Shown: positions 8,201 to 16,731, counted from the stretch's first letter. The stretch is 64,000 nt of DNA from Marnyiella aurantia (GCF_014041915.1 NZ_CP059472.1:2480001-2544000), one strand, 5' to 3'. The notes: generated by a model not told the origin, from the letters alone. Translations and numbers: made by a program.

Positions 8201-9028
8201 ATGAAGCCATATTCCACACTACTTACGTTATTCCTTTGTGTTGTAAGTTCATTTTTATTTGGACAATCCTATTCAATACTTTATAAAGTAAGCTACCAGC
8301 CGGTTGCTGATCTCAAAGAGAGAAAAACTGAGTACATGATGTTGGAGGTCAATAATCACAAAAGCCGGTTCTACAGCCTGGATCAGAAGAAACTTGATTC
8401 TATGGTGCAGGCCAATGATCCTGCGCTTTCAGACAGCTACGAAAGTCCAAATTTAAAGTTTGAGGTTTACAAAGATCTTGGGACAAAAAAATCATGGGTT
8501 TCAGCTGACTTTAACAGTGCAACTTATACATATGAAGAGCCGTCACTCAAATATCAGTTATTGAATACGAAAGTGGATAAACAGGGGGGTTATTCTATAA
8601 AACAGGCGTGGACAAATGCAGGAGGTCGGGAGTGGGCAATTTTCTATACCGAAGATGTGCCTCTGTTTGTGGGACCTTATCTTTTTTCCGGACTACCTGG
8701 AATGGTCTATAGAGTTCTGTCAACCGATTTGGATTATGAGATTTCATTTGTAGGAATCCAAAAGACCAACCAGATTAAAGAAATCAAGTTACCCAAATCA
8801 AATATCACCAAAGAAAAGTATGCAAAGCAGATTAAAGAGTTTCTGGAAAACCCCGGACATCACAGCATAATGTACAAAAACATTTGGGGCGACACATTTC
8901 ACTACAATTTTAAAACCGCATCGCCCTCTGTAATTAAGCAGCAGGAACAACTGATAAAAAAGATCACTTCTAAATTTAATAATCCTATAGACAAGGAAGT
9001 GTACCTGTTTGACATCATTGTACCTTAA
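8201..9028 (+). CDS. GLPGLI family secreted protein
   Basis: A 275-residue protein with a Sec signal peptide (residues 1-21, ending FGQ) and the family's namesake block GPYLFSGLPGMVYRVL around residue 165-180. GLPGLI proteins are Bacteroidota-specific, exported, of unknown function, often found as paralogous families near envelope or TonB-related genes. The remainder is beta-rich with many Lys and Tyr and no T9SS sorting tail. It sits alone in the accessory patch between speA and agmatinase. The family call is good; no function can be inferred. Confidence 0.82.
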   Translation: MKPYSTLLTLFLCVVSSFLFGQSYSILYKVSYQPVADLKERKTEYMMLEVNNHKSRFYSLDQKKLDSMVQANDPALSDSYESPNLKFEVYKDLGTKKSWVSADFNSATYTYEEPSLKYQLLNTKVDKQGGYSIKQAWTNAGGREWAIFYTEDVPLFVGPYLFSGLPGMVYRVLSTDLDYEISFVGIQKTNQIKEIKLPKSNITKEKYAKQIKEFLENPGHHSIMYKNIWGDTFHYNFKTASPSVIKQQEQLIKKITSKFNNPIDKEVYLFDIIVP

Positions 9029-9100
9029 TTCTATGCATAAAAATCACGACAGTACTTTGTATCAAAGCTGACTCATGCCCGCAAAAGCTTAGGAAAGATT

Positions 9101-9499
9101 TTGCTGTATGTAACATCTAATGAACTTGCGCAAGCATGCGCCGGCCATAAATCAGGCATTTCATCAACTATTCGGAAAAAAAAGAGGCATATAATAACAC
9201 TCGGAAACACGGCCAATGCCATCGGCTACCTAATGGAAGGCTGGCTGGCAGAGTTCTTCAAAAGACTCCGCTACAAAAAAGGGAGGCCAAGCGCCGTTTC
9301 CGCACTGGCCAGGAAACTCGCCGTCATTATCTGGAACATGCTGGTAAAGAACTAAGCCTACAACCCGCCGTCACAATACCTCTTTCTGGATGAGAAAAGA
9401 AAAATGGCCGCAGTGAAAAGAATACAAAAACAAATCACTAAATTTGGTCTGACTGATAAAGATATTAATACGTTAACCAACCGAAGATCAATGTATTAA
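9101..9499 (+). pseudogene. IS110-type transposase remnant (C-terminal part, interrupted by a stop)
   Basis: The frame from 9101 reads WLAEFFKRLRYKKGRPSAV and ALARKLAVIIWNMLVKN, then TAA (9353-9355), and continues in the same frame with AYNPPSQYLFLDEKRKMAAV to a second stop at 9497-9499. Both halves resemble the C-terminal part of IS110/IS116-family transposases (R-KKG--KA-VALARKLA-IIW-ML followed by Y-P---Y). Upstream the frame decays: the catalytic DEDD N-terminal domain and most of the Tnp20 domain are absent. This is a non-functional fragment marking an old insertion. The family assignment is from motif memory only. Confidence 0.65.
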
Positions 9500-9524
9500 A
9501 TTAACCTAGTCGGAATTTTAGAAA

Positions 9525-9995
9525 ATGAACCGCAACCAAAAGAAATTTAAAGAAATTAAAGATTTTTTAATCGAGAAATTAGGAGATAAAATAGACTATT
9601 CAAAGGAGGAAGATGGAAATGAATATTTGAATATTAAAAATTCAAGCTTTTGGATTTCAAATACTCTTGGAGAATTAGTTGTAGGCTACGGTTTTATTCA
9701 TAAGCATTTCAGTGAAGAATATAATAATTTAGATGAAGGAATATTTCAAACATTTGATTTATTAACGAACAGAATTAAAACAACAAATTACATTAAAGGA
9801 AACACAATTTTTAAAACATCTATTGAAATTGAGCATTCAAATTCCAACTCAGTAAATTTTGGAACTTCAAGTGTAATATTCTATCCTTTCTGGAAAAAGA
9901 CACAAATCGAAACTTCTTATGATGAAAAAATATTGGATAAAAATGAAAGTGAAAATAGAGTAAATATAATTTTAGAAACAGAATACAATAAATAA
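9525..9995 (+). CDS. Hypothetical protein, AT-rich orphan gene
   Basis: A 156-residue soluble protein with no signal peptide or membrane span. The gene is strikingly AT-rich (long runs of AAA, ATT and TTT codons) compared with its neighbours and lies directly after the IS110 remnant, both signs of horizontal transfer. Notable features are FWISNTLGELVVGYGF, a Tyr/Asn-rich middle and FYPFWKKTQIETSYDEK. Size, composition and context are compatible with an orphan immunity-type or other cargo protein, but I recognise no family. Codon structure over the full length supports a real gene. No neighbouring toxin is present. Confidence 0.6.
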   Translation: MNRNQKKFKEIKDFLIEKLGDKIDYSKEEDGNEYLNIKNSSFWISNTLGELVVGYGFIHKHFSEEYNNLDEGIFQTFDLLTNRIKTTNYIKGNTIFKTSIEIEHSNSNSVNFGTSSVIFYPFWKKTQIETSYDEKILDKNESENRVNIILETEYNK

Positions 9996-10182
9996 TTAAA
10001 ACAAAAAATAAATAAGAAAACTACTGCTAATAACTAAGCTTTCCTTGGGCTTGAAAATCCAATAATGAAAGCCCGTTGAACGGAACTTTCGGCAGCTTTT
10101 CATGAGGATTTCAGCAGTCTAGGGAGTTTTTCGCTTTTAGGATGTAGGATGACCAAAGAGGCTCAGTATCGGACATTAGTGA

Positions 10183-10842
10183 TTAGAAATACTTCTTCAC
10201 CTTTTCAAATTCAATATCTGCAAAATCAAATACTGACAGGTTGGCCTTGGTGTAATCCTGATTCTTGGAATGTGCGCTTTGATAAGCCGTACAGAAAATA
10301 CCCGCTGCATGTGCGGCTTCAATACCGTTTGTTGAGTCTTCAATCACCATACAATGTTCTCTGTGTTCACCGGCCATTTGAACAGCGAGCTCAAAGATTT
10401 CCGGGTGGGGTTTGGATTCCTGCAGGTCGGCACCTGAAATTTTCCCGACAAAGTAGGGCTCCAGCTCAAATTTCTCAAACACCCAGTTAATCGTATTCAT
10501 ATGTGCCGATGAAGCCAGTACCATCTTAATCCCGTTGTCATAATAGTTCTCAATCAGGCTTTTCACTCCCGGAATTAGGTCGAAGTCCGGATCTGTATCA
10601 AAATAATTTTTGAAATGATGCCTTTTTATCCGTGCCAGATCCTCATGGTCGGCCTCAAGACCAAACGTATCTATGAGCGTATTGCAAACCCTTTTTGTAG
10701 AGGCTCCCGTAAAGGTGGTGAAGAGTTCCTCCGAGACATCAATCCCGAAATCCTCAAACATCCGGAAATAAGCTTTCCTGTGCAGGGGTTCAGTGTCCAC
10801 AATCACTCCGTCCATGTCGAATAAAACAGCTTTTAAAGGCAT
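10183..10842 (-). CDS. HAD-superfamily phosphatase, beta-phosphoglucomutase-like
   Basis: A 219-residue cytoplasmic haloacid-dehalogenase enzyme of subfamily IA with a helical cap. Motif I is FDMDGVIVDTEP (nucleophile and acid Asp near residues 8-10), motif II is VLASSA, the motif III lysine lies in ESKPHPEIF, and motif IV is VIEDSTNGIEAA. This pattern is typical of beta-phosphoglucomutase and small sugar-phosphate or phosphoglycolate phosphatases; the substrate cannot be chosen. The ATG at 10842 is preferred to a TTG six codons upstream. It is divergent from agmatinase. Confidence 0.85.
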   Translation of the reverse strand: MPLKAVLFDMDGVIVDTEPLHRKAYFRMFEDFGIDVSEELFTTFTGASTKRVCNTLIDTFGLEADHEDLARIKRHHFKNYFDTDPDFDLIPGVKSLIENYYDNGIKMVLASSAHMNTINWVFEKFELEPYFVGKISGADLQESKPHPEIFELAVQMAGEHREHCMVIEDSTNGIEAAHAAGIFCTAYQSAHSKNQDYTKANLSVFDFADIEFEKVKKYF

Positions 10843-10951
10843 TTCAATTTTTTTTTGCAAAACTATTAAAATTTAAGCGAATCAGGGCTGCGAACAGTTC
10901 GGCATCCAGCAGCATTTATATAGGCACCCACCGCTTGTCACTGCAATTTAT

Positions 10952-10959
10952 TATCTTTG
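10952..10959 (+). promoter_or_regulatory. -7 promoter element (TATCTTTG) for agmatinase
   Basis: TATCTTTG fits TAnnTTTG and lies 37 bases before the speB ATG, giving a normal short leader. An upstream TTG (10935-10937) is closer than the usual -33 spacing, so only the -7 element is claimed. Confidence 0.5.
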
Positions 10960-10996
10960 GATTTCAAAAAATAACATTAAAAACAGAAGAAGATAA

Positions 10997-11848
10997 ATGA
11001 GAACATATGCTGCAATACCCGAAGAGAATGCTACTTTGGAAAATTCGAAAGTAATGCTTGTGACCGTGCCTTACGACGGAACATCAACCTGGGGCAAAGG
11101 TGCCGACAAAGGTCCTGAACTTTTCCTGGATGCTTCCGAGAATATGGAACTCTATGATATTGAAACCGGAACGGAGCCTTACCTGGAAGGGGTATTTCTG
11201 GCGGGTGATATTTCTGAAAACTCTTCGCCGGAGGCTATGACTGAGGCGGTCTATCAGAAAACCAAAGAACTTCTTCAGAATGACGGTAAGCTGTTCACTC
11301 TTTTTGGCGGTGAGCATTCGGTTTCAATTGGCTCTATCCGTGCGGTAGGCGAGAAGTATGAAAATCTTACTGTTCTGCAGCTGGATGCGCATACGGATTT
11401 GAGACCTGAGTTTCACGGATCCACCTCTAATCATGCCTGCGCGGTTTTTGAAGCTTCGCAGAAGCTGAATCTGGTTCAGGTGGGCATCCGCTCCTGCGAT
11501 GCCGAAGAAATTCAGTATGTTCCGGAAGGACAGTGTTTCTGGGCACATGAAATCGCGACCAATCCAAACTGGATAGACGATGTTCTTGCTAAAGTTTCAG
11601 GAAATGTATATATCACCATAGACCTGGACGCTTTCGATCCTTCTATTGCACCTTCTACAGGTACCCCGGAGCCGGGTGGACTGCAGTGGTATCCAACTTT
11701 AGAACTGCTTAAGAAAGTATTTGAGAAATGCAATGTAGTAGCATTTGATATCGTGGAGCTTATGGATTCACCTATGCCCAAACCTACAGCTTTCCTCGCG
11801 GCCAAGCTCTACTACAAGATGCTGGCTTATTATCATTTGAATAAATAA
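10997..11848 (+). CDS. speB: Agmatinase (arginase/ureohydrolase family)
   Basis: Hydrolyses agmatine to putrescine and urea using a two-manganese centre. The 283-residue protein shows all ureohydrolase metal motifs: GGEHSV, LDAHTDLR (two Asp and one His ligand) and ITIDLDAFDPSIAPSTGTPEPGG split over the third block, with the C-terminal AFDIVEL. Arginase and formiminoglutamase share these motifs, but the presence of an arginine decarboxylase gene 3 kb upstream and the YDGTSTWGKGADKGP N-terminus favour agmatinase. It has its own promoter and a terminator. Confidence 0.88.
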   Translation: MRTYAAIPEENATLENSKVMLVTVPYDGTSTWGKGADKGPELFLDASENMELYDIETGTEPYLEGVFLAGDISENSSPEAMTEAVYQKTKELLQNDGKLFTLFGGEHSVSIGSIRAVGEKYENLTVLQLDAHTDLRPEFHGSTSNHACAVFEASQKLNLVQVGIRSCDAEEIQYVPEGQCFWAHEIATNPNWIDDVLAKVSGNVYITIDLDAFDPSIAPSTGTPEPGGLQWYPTLELLKKVFEKCNVVAFDIVELMDSPMPKPTAFLAAKLYYKMLAYYHLNK

Positions 11849-11872
11849 GGATTTTTTAAAATTATAGATATT

Positions 11873-11905
11873 AACTTTCCGGACTCCCGGGAAGTTTTTA
11901 TTTTT
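11873..11905 (+). terminator. Terminator after agmatinase gene
   Basis: Stem AACTTTCC / GGGAAGTT (one wobble) with an 8-base loop, followed by TTTATTTTT. Lies 24 bases after the speB stop and before alkB. Confidence 0.65.
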
Positions 11906-11923
11906 ATACTAAGTTGCTGAATT

Positions 11924-12538
11924 ATGTTAAATCTGTTTTTTGACCAAAATCTTGATCCTGAAAAAAATCTGCTGCCGCTGGACGGTACGGTGAATTACTA
12001 TGGCAGGGTGCTGGAACCTGAGCTGGCAGATGAATTTTACAACAGTCTGCTACACAACATCGACTGGAAAAACGATGAAGCCGTGATTTTCGGCAAAAAG
12101 ATCATCACCAAAAGAAAGGTGGCCTGGTATGGTGATAAGGATTTTGAATATACTTACTCCAAATCTACAAAAACTGCATTGGCGTGGACCGATGATCTTC
12201 TGGAACTGAGGAGTATAGTTGAACAGAAATCGGGTGAAACCTATAACTCTTGTCTGCTCAACCTTTACCACAGTGGCGAAGAGGGTATGGCCTATCACAG
12301 CGACGGCGAAAAGGACCTTAAGAAAAATGGCGCAATTGCCTCACTGAGTTTTGGTGCTGAAAGGAAATTTTCATTCAAACATAAATACACCGGCCAGAAA
12401 GTGGAGTTGATACTGGAACACGGCAGTTTGCTGGTAATGAAAGACCAGACGCAAAGCTTTTGGCTTCACCGTTTACCACCTACCAAGAAAATAGCGACCC
12501 CTCGGATCAACCTGACTTTCCGAACTATCGAAAAGTAA
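11924..12538 (+). CDS. alkB: AlkB-like 2-oxoglutarate/Fe(II)-dependent dioxygenase
   Basis: Likely oxidative demethylase that repairs alkylated bases (1-methyladenine, 3-methylcytosine) in DNA or RNA. The 204-residue protein has the iron-binding triad in YHSDGEKDL (HxD) and WLHRLPPT (distal His), plus the 2-oxoglutarate-binding RxNxTFR block as PRINLTFR near the C-terminus. The substrate-lid region contains YNSCLLNLYHSGEEGMAYHSD, close to the plant/bacterial AlkB group with short N-termini. It stands alone, ending in a hairpin shared with the convergent SH3 gene. Other alkylation repair in the window is ada at 45430. Confidence 0.88.
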   Translation: MLNLFFDQNLDPEKNLLPLDGTVNYYGRVLEPELADEFYNSLLHNIDWKNDEAVIFGKKIITKRKVAWYGDKDFEYTYSKSTKTALAWTDDLLELRSIVEQKSGETYNSCLLNLYHSGEEGMAYHSDGEKDLKKNGAIASLSFGAERKFSFKHKYTGQKVELILEHGSLLVMKDQTQSFWLHRLPPTKKIATPRINLTFRTIEK

Positions 12539-12542
12539 GAAA

Positions 12543-12560
12543 TCCCCGATATTTCGGGGA
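12543..12560. terminator. Hairpin between convergent alkB and SH3-domain genes
   Basis: Seven-bp inverted repeat TCCCCGA / TCGGGGA with loop TATT, four bases after the alkB stop. There is no T run on the plus strand; TTTCTT follows on the minus strand. A modest bidirectional terminator. Confidence 0.45.
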
Positions 12561-12590
12561 CTTCAAGGGTAATCATTTTAAATATTTCTG

Positions 12591-13010
12591 TTACGCTCTC
12601 AAATACCTTGCGTAAGCATAACCTTCCTCACCGGAGGAAGTTCTGATTTTCCACCAGTCATCTGAGGACTGCTCAACCAAAGTTACGGAATCACCTTTGG
12701 AAGCCTTTCCAATGATGGCAGCCTCGGTAGATGGTTCCTGTCTTATGTTCAGACTGGATTCTTCCGTATTTACCGTAAGGTTTGCTCCTGTGCTAAGTCC
12801 GGCCACCTGCACATCAACATTAATGTCTGATGCGGAGTAGGTAGTATCTATGGCACCCAAAGCGTTCCATACGGCATCCTTCGCCGCCGTGCTGCCTGCA
12901 GAGCCCGAAACATATAATATCCCGTCCTGCTCACGTACCTGTAATCCGGAAATACCCGCAGACTGTGCTGCTGAAATCACGCCGGCATATTTATCCTGTA
13001 ATGCACTCAT
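12591..13010 (-). CDS. BON-like plus bacterial SH3 domain protein
   Basis: A 139-residue protein. Residues 1-70 resemble a BON-type fold (GISGLQVREQDGILYVSGSAGSTAAKD, as in a LysM/BON protein); residues 80-139 form an SH3b domain (LNIRQEPSTEAAIIGKASKGD, WWKIRTSSGEEGYAYARYL). SH3b domains often bind cell-wall peptides. It has no recognisable signal peptide, unlike the BON lipoprotein that precedes it by 10 bases in the same transcript. It may therefore act in the cytoplasm or at the inner face, or depend on the partner. Two BON-related proteins in tandem suggest a shared role in envelope stress, which is inference. Confidence 0.7.
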   Translation of the reverse strand: MSALQDKYAGVISAAQSAGISGLQVREQDGILYVSGSAGSTAAKDAVWNALGAIDTTYSASDINVDVQVAGLSTGANLTVNTEESSLNIRQEPSTEAAIIGKASKGDSVTLVEQSSDDWWKIRTSSGEEGYAYARYLRA

Positions 13011-13020
13011 ATTATTACTG

Positions 13021-13497
13021 TTATTTAACGTTATAGTTGTAATTTACTTTTCCGGCCTGCAGCGCATCTACAGATTCCTTTATTTTTCTGGCCTGAGCCG
13101 GAGAAACGTCACCTGTAAGTGTAAGTTCGCCATTCACCACCTCAACCTTTACTGACGGGAAATCCTTTACCGCATCCTGAACTTTTTGCTGAACCGCTGG
13201 GTCTACTGCAGAAACAGTTTCAACTACCGGCGCTTCAATGCGGGTCATATCCATTACATCCTTTATTCCAGGAATTGCTTTCAGCTGGCTGATCATAGCA
13301 TCGCGTGAAGCTTCATCAGGAAAAGTGCCGCTCAGGTGTGCGGTTCCGTCTTTTACCTCAACAGTAGCTCCGGGATTGCTCGTAACCACAGTAGTAGCCT
13401 GAGTAGTGAGTTCAGCATCAGACACTTTCTCTTTACAGGCAACCGAACCAAAGGAAATCGCCAGTGCCAGGGTAGCCATTGCAAACATTTTTTTCAT
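13021..13497 (-). CDS. BON domain-containing lipoprotein
   Basis: A 158-residue protein with a lipoprotein signal peptide (MKKMFAMATLALAISFGSVAC; Cys21) and two BON-type repeats: about residues 28-90 (GATVEVKDGTAHLSGTFPDEASRD) and 100-158 (SVKVEVVNGELTLTGDVSPAQARK). BON domains bind phospholipids or stabilise outer membranes during osmotic stress (OsmY type). It is the first gene of a two-gene minus-strand unit with the SH3b protein. Confidence 0.8.
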   Translation of the reverse strand: MKKMFAMATLALAISFGSVACKEKVSDAELTTQATTVVTSNPGATVEVKDGTAHLSGTFPDEASRDAMISQLKAIPGIKDVMDMTRIEAPVVETVSAVDPAVQQKVQDAVKDFPSVKVEVVNGELTLTGDVSPAQARKIKESVDALQAGKVNYNYNVK

Positions 13498-13693
13498 AGT
13501 AAATTATTTAATGTTAAGAATTATATTCTCAAATTTAGGAATATTTAGTCTATCGATGTTTCAGCTAAAGGCTAAATGTTTCTTAAATTTTAAGGAAGAC
13601 CGCCCTCTCTGCTCCTGATTGCCTTATCAGTTCATCCTTCGTGTTTAGTGCAGCCCTATTTTTAATGTTTATTAACACTCTGATGAAAAATTA

Positions 13694-13701
13694 TATATTT
13701 G
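13694..13701 (+). promoter_or_regulatory. -7 promoter element (TATATTTG) for the symporter gene
   Basis: TATATTTG ends 19 bases before the ATG at 13721, matching the Bacteroidota -7 consensus. No -33 TTTG was seen. Confidence 0.5.
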
Positions 13702-13720
13702 TAGCCGTTATAAAAAATAT

Positions 13721-15148
13721 ATGAGTCCTACACTCCTAAGGATCTTTCCTTATTTCACACTCACTGTAGCTGTATTGCTGCACGGAATAAATCTTTTAAA
13801 CTCACTGCCACCTGATTATCTGGTTTTTGGTCACCTGCTGTTTGTATTGGGTATGATAACCTACGCTTTGCAGAGAAAGAACCTTACGACATGGATTTTG
13901 GTCAGCATTGTAATGGGTGTTATTGTAGGCCGGGATTATCCGGGAATTGCGCTCTCGCTGCAGCCACTCAGTCAGGGTTTTATCCGTTTAGTGAAAACTA
14001 TTGTGGGACCTATCTTATTTGCCACTCTTGTATATGGAATTGCCGGACATTCGGACCTGAAGCAGGTGGGACGTATGGCGTGGAAATCATTACTTTACTT
14101 TTACACGGCAACCACAATCGCACTGTTCATTGGACTTGCCGCCATCAATATTTCGCAGGCGGGAGTTGGGATTGATGCCTCCAAAATACCGCATCACGAT
14201 CTTCCCGCAACCTCTTCGTTAAAGGAGGCAGACCAGCGTGCACTGGAATCTATTCCGGAGGAAAACCACTGGATCTTTAAGACAACTTCATTTTTCCGCG
14301 ATGTATTTCCGGAAAACATCATCAAGTCAATTTATGATAACCAGGTTCTTCAGATTGTGGTATTTGCGGTGATATTCGGTATCGGCCTTGCGCAGTTACC
14401 CGAACGCAAGAAAAGACCTATGGTGGATTTTGTGGACAGTCTGGCGGAGACGATGTTCAAGTATACGCACATTATCATGTATTTTGCGCCGATTGGTGTG
14501 GGTGCTGCCATGGCGTATACCGTAGGACATATGGGCATTGACATCCTCAAATATCTATTTATGCTCCTGCTTACGCTCTACTGCGCACTGATTGCCTTCC
14601 TGCTGCTGGTACTCCTGCCTATTGCGCTCTATATGAAGGTGCCGATCAAACAGTTCATTCAGGCTATAAAGGAACCGGTTTCAATCGCCTTTGCAACCAC
14701 AAGTTCGGATGCTGCACTGCCTGTGGTAATGCAAAACATGGAGAAATTCGGTGTTCCAAGGAAGATTGTTTCTTTTGTAGTTCCCACGGGTTACTCCTTC
14801 AATCTGGACGGAACCACCCTATACCTTTCGTTAGCTTCAATTTTCGTCGCGCAGGCGGCAGGTATGGATCTTTCCTTCGGTCAGCAGTTGCTCATTTGTC
14901 TTACCCTTATGATTACAAGCAAGGGTGTGGCGGCCATACCAAGAGCTTCCTTAATTATCCTTATCGCCACGGCGGACCAGTTTGGTTTGCCGGTCTTCAT
15001 CATAGCCGCCATACTGGGAATTGATGAGCTGATGGATATGGGACGTACTTCTGTAAATGTAATCGGAAACTGTCTCGCATCTGTAGTTATCGCCAAATGG
15101 GAAGGCGAGTTTGACCAGCAGGCCGCGCTGAATTTTGAAGAAGAGTAA
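13721..15148 (+). CDS. Dicarboxylate/amino acid:cation symporter (DAACS family)
   Basis: A 475-residue inner-membrane carrier of the GltP/DctA/EAAT family, importing glutamate, aspartate or C4-dicarboxylates with sodium or protons. Family blocks are clear: FIRLVKTIVGPILFATLVYGIA, the first re-entrant loop serine-rich motif ATTSSDAALPVV, the unwound TM7 region TGYSFNLDGTTLY (NLDGT is equivalent to NMDGT) and a C-terminal DELMDMGRTSVNVIGNC (Asp and Arg substrate contacts). The Arg in DMGRTSVNV favours acidic substrates. The N-terminus has one or two additional hydrophobic helices before the usual first span. Which substrate is used cannot be decided. Confidence 0.9.
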   Translation: MSPTLLRIFPYFTLTVAVLLHGINLLNSLPPDYLVFGHLLFVLGMITYALQRKNLTTWILVSIVMGVIVGRDYPGIALSLQPLSQGFIRLVKTIVGPILFATLVYGIAGHSDLKQVGRMAWKSLLYFYTATTIALFIGLAAINISQAGVGIDASKIPHHDLPATSSLKEADQRALESIPEENHWIFKTTSFFRDVFPENIIKSIYDNQVLQIVVFAVIFGIGLAQLPERKKRPMVDFVDSLAETMFKYTHIIMYFAPIGVGAAMAYTVGHMGIDILKYLFMLLLTLYCALIAFLLLVLLPIALYMKVPIKQFIQAIKEPVSIAFATTSSDAALPVVMQNMEKFGVPRKIVSFVVPTGYSFNLDGTTLYLSLASIFVAQAAGMDLSFGQQLLICLTLMITSKGVAAIPRASLIILIATADQFGLPVFIIAAILGIDELMDMGRTSVNVIGNCLASVVIAKWEGEFDQQAALNFEEE

Positions 15149-15283
15149 TCTCTTCTACTGCATTAATTTACATTAACTTCGGTAATTCCCATTCATTCCC
15201 GAAACTTCCTATGAAGATCATCAGGTGTACAGCAGTTGCTGAAAAACCTTATTTTTATTAAGTCTAAATTGGCGTTTATTCCG

Positions 15284-15291
15284 TAACTTTG
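15284..15291 (+). promoter_or_regulatory. -7 promoter element (TAACTTTG) for mrp
   Basis: TAACTTTG fits TAnnTTTG and lies 23 bases before the mrp start. The -33 region has no clear TTTG at 18-21 bases. Confidence 0.45.
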
Positions 15292-15314
15292 CTGTTCAAT
15301 ATTCAGATATAATT

Positions 15315-16421
15315 ATGTTGACGAAAGTAAAGGTTCAGGAATTCCTGAAAGAGATTGAAGTGGAAGACCTCGTAAATAACCTTCAGGTTATGGGCAATGA
15401 GGTATATATAGATATGACCGCGCACTCGCCGGCCATGCACGAAAAGAAAAAACTTGAAGTAGCTATGAAGCAGGCCTTTGCCTCTCAGTTTGGGGAGGAA
15501 GTGGTGCTGAAGTTAAAAATAGTTTCGCCTGAGCCAACCGAGGTTCAGCAAAACCAGATCAAAGGCAAGCAGATTCCGGGAATTCAGAATATCATCGCCA
15601 TAGCGTCCGGAAAAGGGGGCGTAGGTAAATCCACAGTTGCCGCTAACCTTGCCGTTACGTTGGCAAATATGGGTTTCAAAGTAGGTCTTCTGGATGCGGA
15701 CATCTACGGTCCATCTGTACCGACAATGCTTGATACCGAAGGTGCGAAACCCCTTTCAGTGGAAATAGACGGTAAAAATCTTATGCAGCCTGTTGAGAAT
15801 TACGGTGTGAAAATGCTGTCCATTGGATATTTTTCCGGAGCCAACCAGGCAGTGGTATGGCGTGGGCCAATGGCTTCAAAAGCCCTTAACCAAATGATCC
15901 GTGATGCACACTGGGGCGAACTGGATTTCCTTCTTATTGACCTTCCGCCGGGAACCGGAGATATTCACCTATCCATAATTCAGGAAGTACCGGTTACAGG
16001 CGCTGTAATCGTAAGTACGCCTCAGCATGTGGCTTTGGCCGATGTTCGTAAGGGTATCGCTATGTTCCAGATGGAAAGCATCAACATTCCTGTTCTAGGA
16101 CTGATAGAAAATATGGCCTATTTCACGCCGGATGAACTTCCGGAAAATAAATATTATATCTTTGGAAGGCAGGGCGCTCAGTACCTCGCCGAAGATATCG
16201 GAATTCCCGTACTTGGTGAGATACCTCTTATCCAGAGCATCCGTGAGGCAGGTGATGTAGGCCGTCCCGCCGCACTGCAGGAAGGTTCCAAGATTGCGGA
16301 TATCTATATTGAGACCGCAAAAAGTATGATCGAAAGTCTGGTGGAAAGAAATAAAAGCCTTCCGCCTACCGAAGCCGTAAAGATTACAACCATGGCCGGT
16401 TGTTCACCAAAGAAAAAATAA
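15315..16421 (+). CDS. Mrp/NBP35-type Fe-S cluster carrier ATPase
   Basis: A 368-residue P-loop ATPase of the Mrp/ApbC family that carries or inserts Fe-S clusters in the cytoplasm. Residues 1-80 form an N-terminal MIP18/DUF59-type domain (degenerate); then come the deviant Walker A IASGKGGVGKSTVAANLA, switch I LLDADIYGPS and switch II LIDLPPGTGD. A short Cys-containing C-terminus MAGCSPKKK follows; the usual CxxC is not obvious, so cluster binding may use other residues. It is 42 bases ahead of the NifU-domain gene, and the pair probably forms an Fe-S assembly operon. Confidence 0.9.
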   Translation: MLTKVKVQEFLKEIEVEDLVNNLQVMGNEVYIDMTAHSPAMHEKKKLEVAMKQAFASQFGEEVVLKLKIVSPEPTEVQQNQIKGKQIPGIQNIIAIASGKGGVGKSTVAANLAVTLANMGFKVGLLDADIYGPSVPTMLDTEGAKPLSVEIDGKNLMQPVENYGVKMLSIGYFSGANQAVVWRGPMASKALNQMIRDAHWGELDFLLIDLPPGTGDIHLSIIQEVPVTGAVIVSTPQHVALADVRKGIAMFQMESINIPVLGLIENMAYFTPDELPENKYYIFGRQGAQYLAEDIGIPVLGEIPLIQSIREAGDVGRPAALQEGSKIADIYIETAKSMIESLVERNKSLPPTEAVKITTMAGCSPKKK

Positions 16422-16463
16422 AAGGCAAAGGTTTCTTTAGAAATCCTAAGCCCGCAAAATAAT

Positions 16464-16712
16464 ATGGAAAGTAATATTGTACACGAGGCAACTGTAACCC
16501 GAGTGCTGGAAGCACTGGAAAGCATCCGGCCTTTTCTGAATAAGGATGGGGGAGATATTGAACTTATTGATGTGGAAGGCAGTAAGGTGATCGTGAAGCT
16601 TCAGGGTAACTGCAACGGTTGTCCTATGAGCTTTTCGACAATGAAGTTGGGTGTGGAAAACACCATTAAGCAGCATGCTCCCGAAATTACTGAAGTGGTA
16701 AGTCTAAACTAA
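16464..16712 (+). CDS. NifU C-terminal domain protein (Fe-S scaffold)
   Basis: An 82-residue stand-alone NifU/Nfu domain: IRPFLNKDGGDIELIDVEG and LQGNCNGCPMSFSTMKLGVENTIK, with the CxxC pair that holds a 4Fe-4S cluster at a dimer interface. It delivers clusters to target enzymes such as lipoyl synthase and aconitase. It lies directly behind mrp and before a strong terminator, supporting a two-gene operon. Confidence 0.92.
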   Translation: MESNIVHEATVTRVLEALESIRPFLNKDGGDIELIDVEGSKVIVKLQGNCNGCPMSFSTMKLGVENTIKQHAPEITEVVSLN

Positions 16713-16731
16713 CACCTTCACGCAGCATAAT

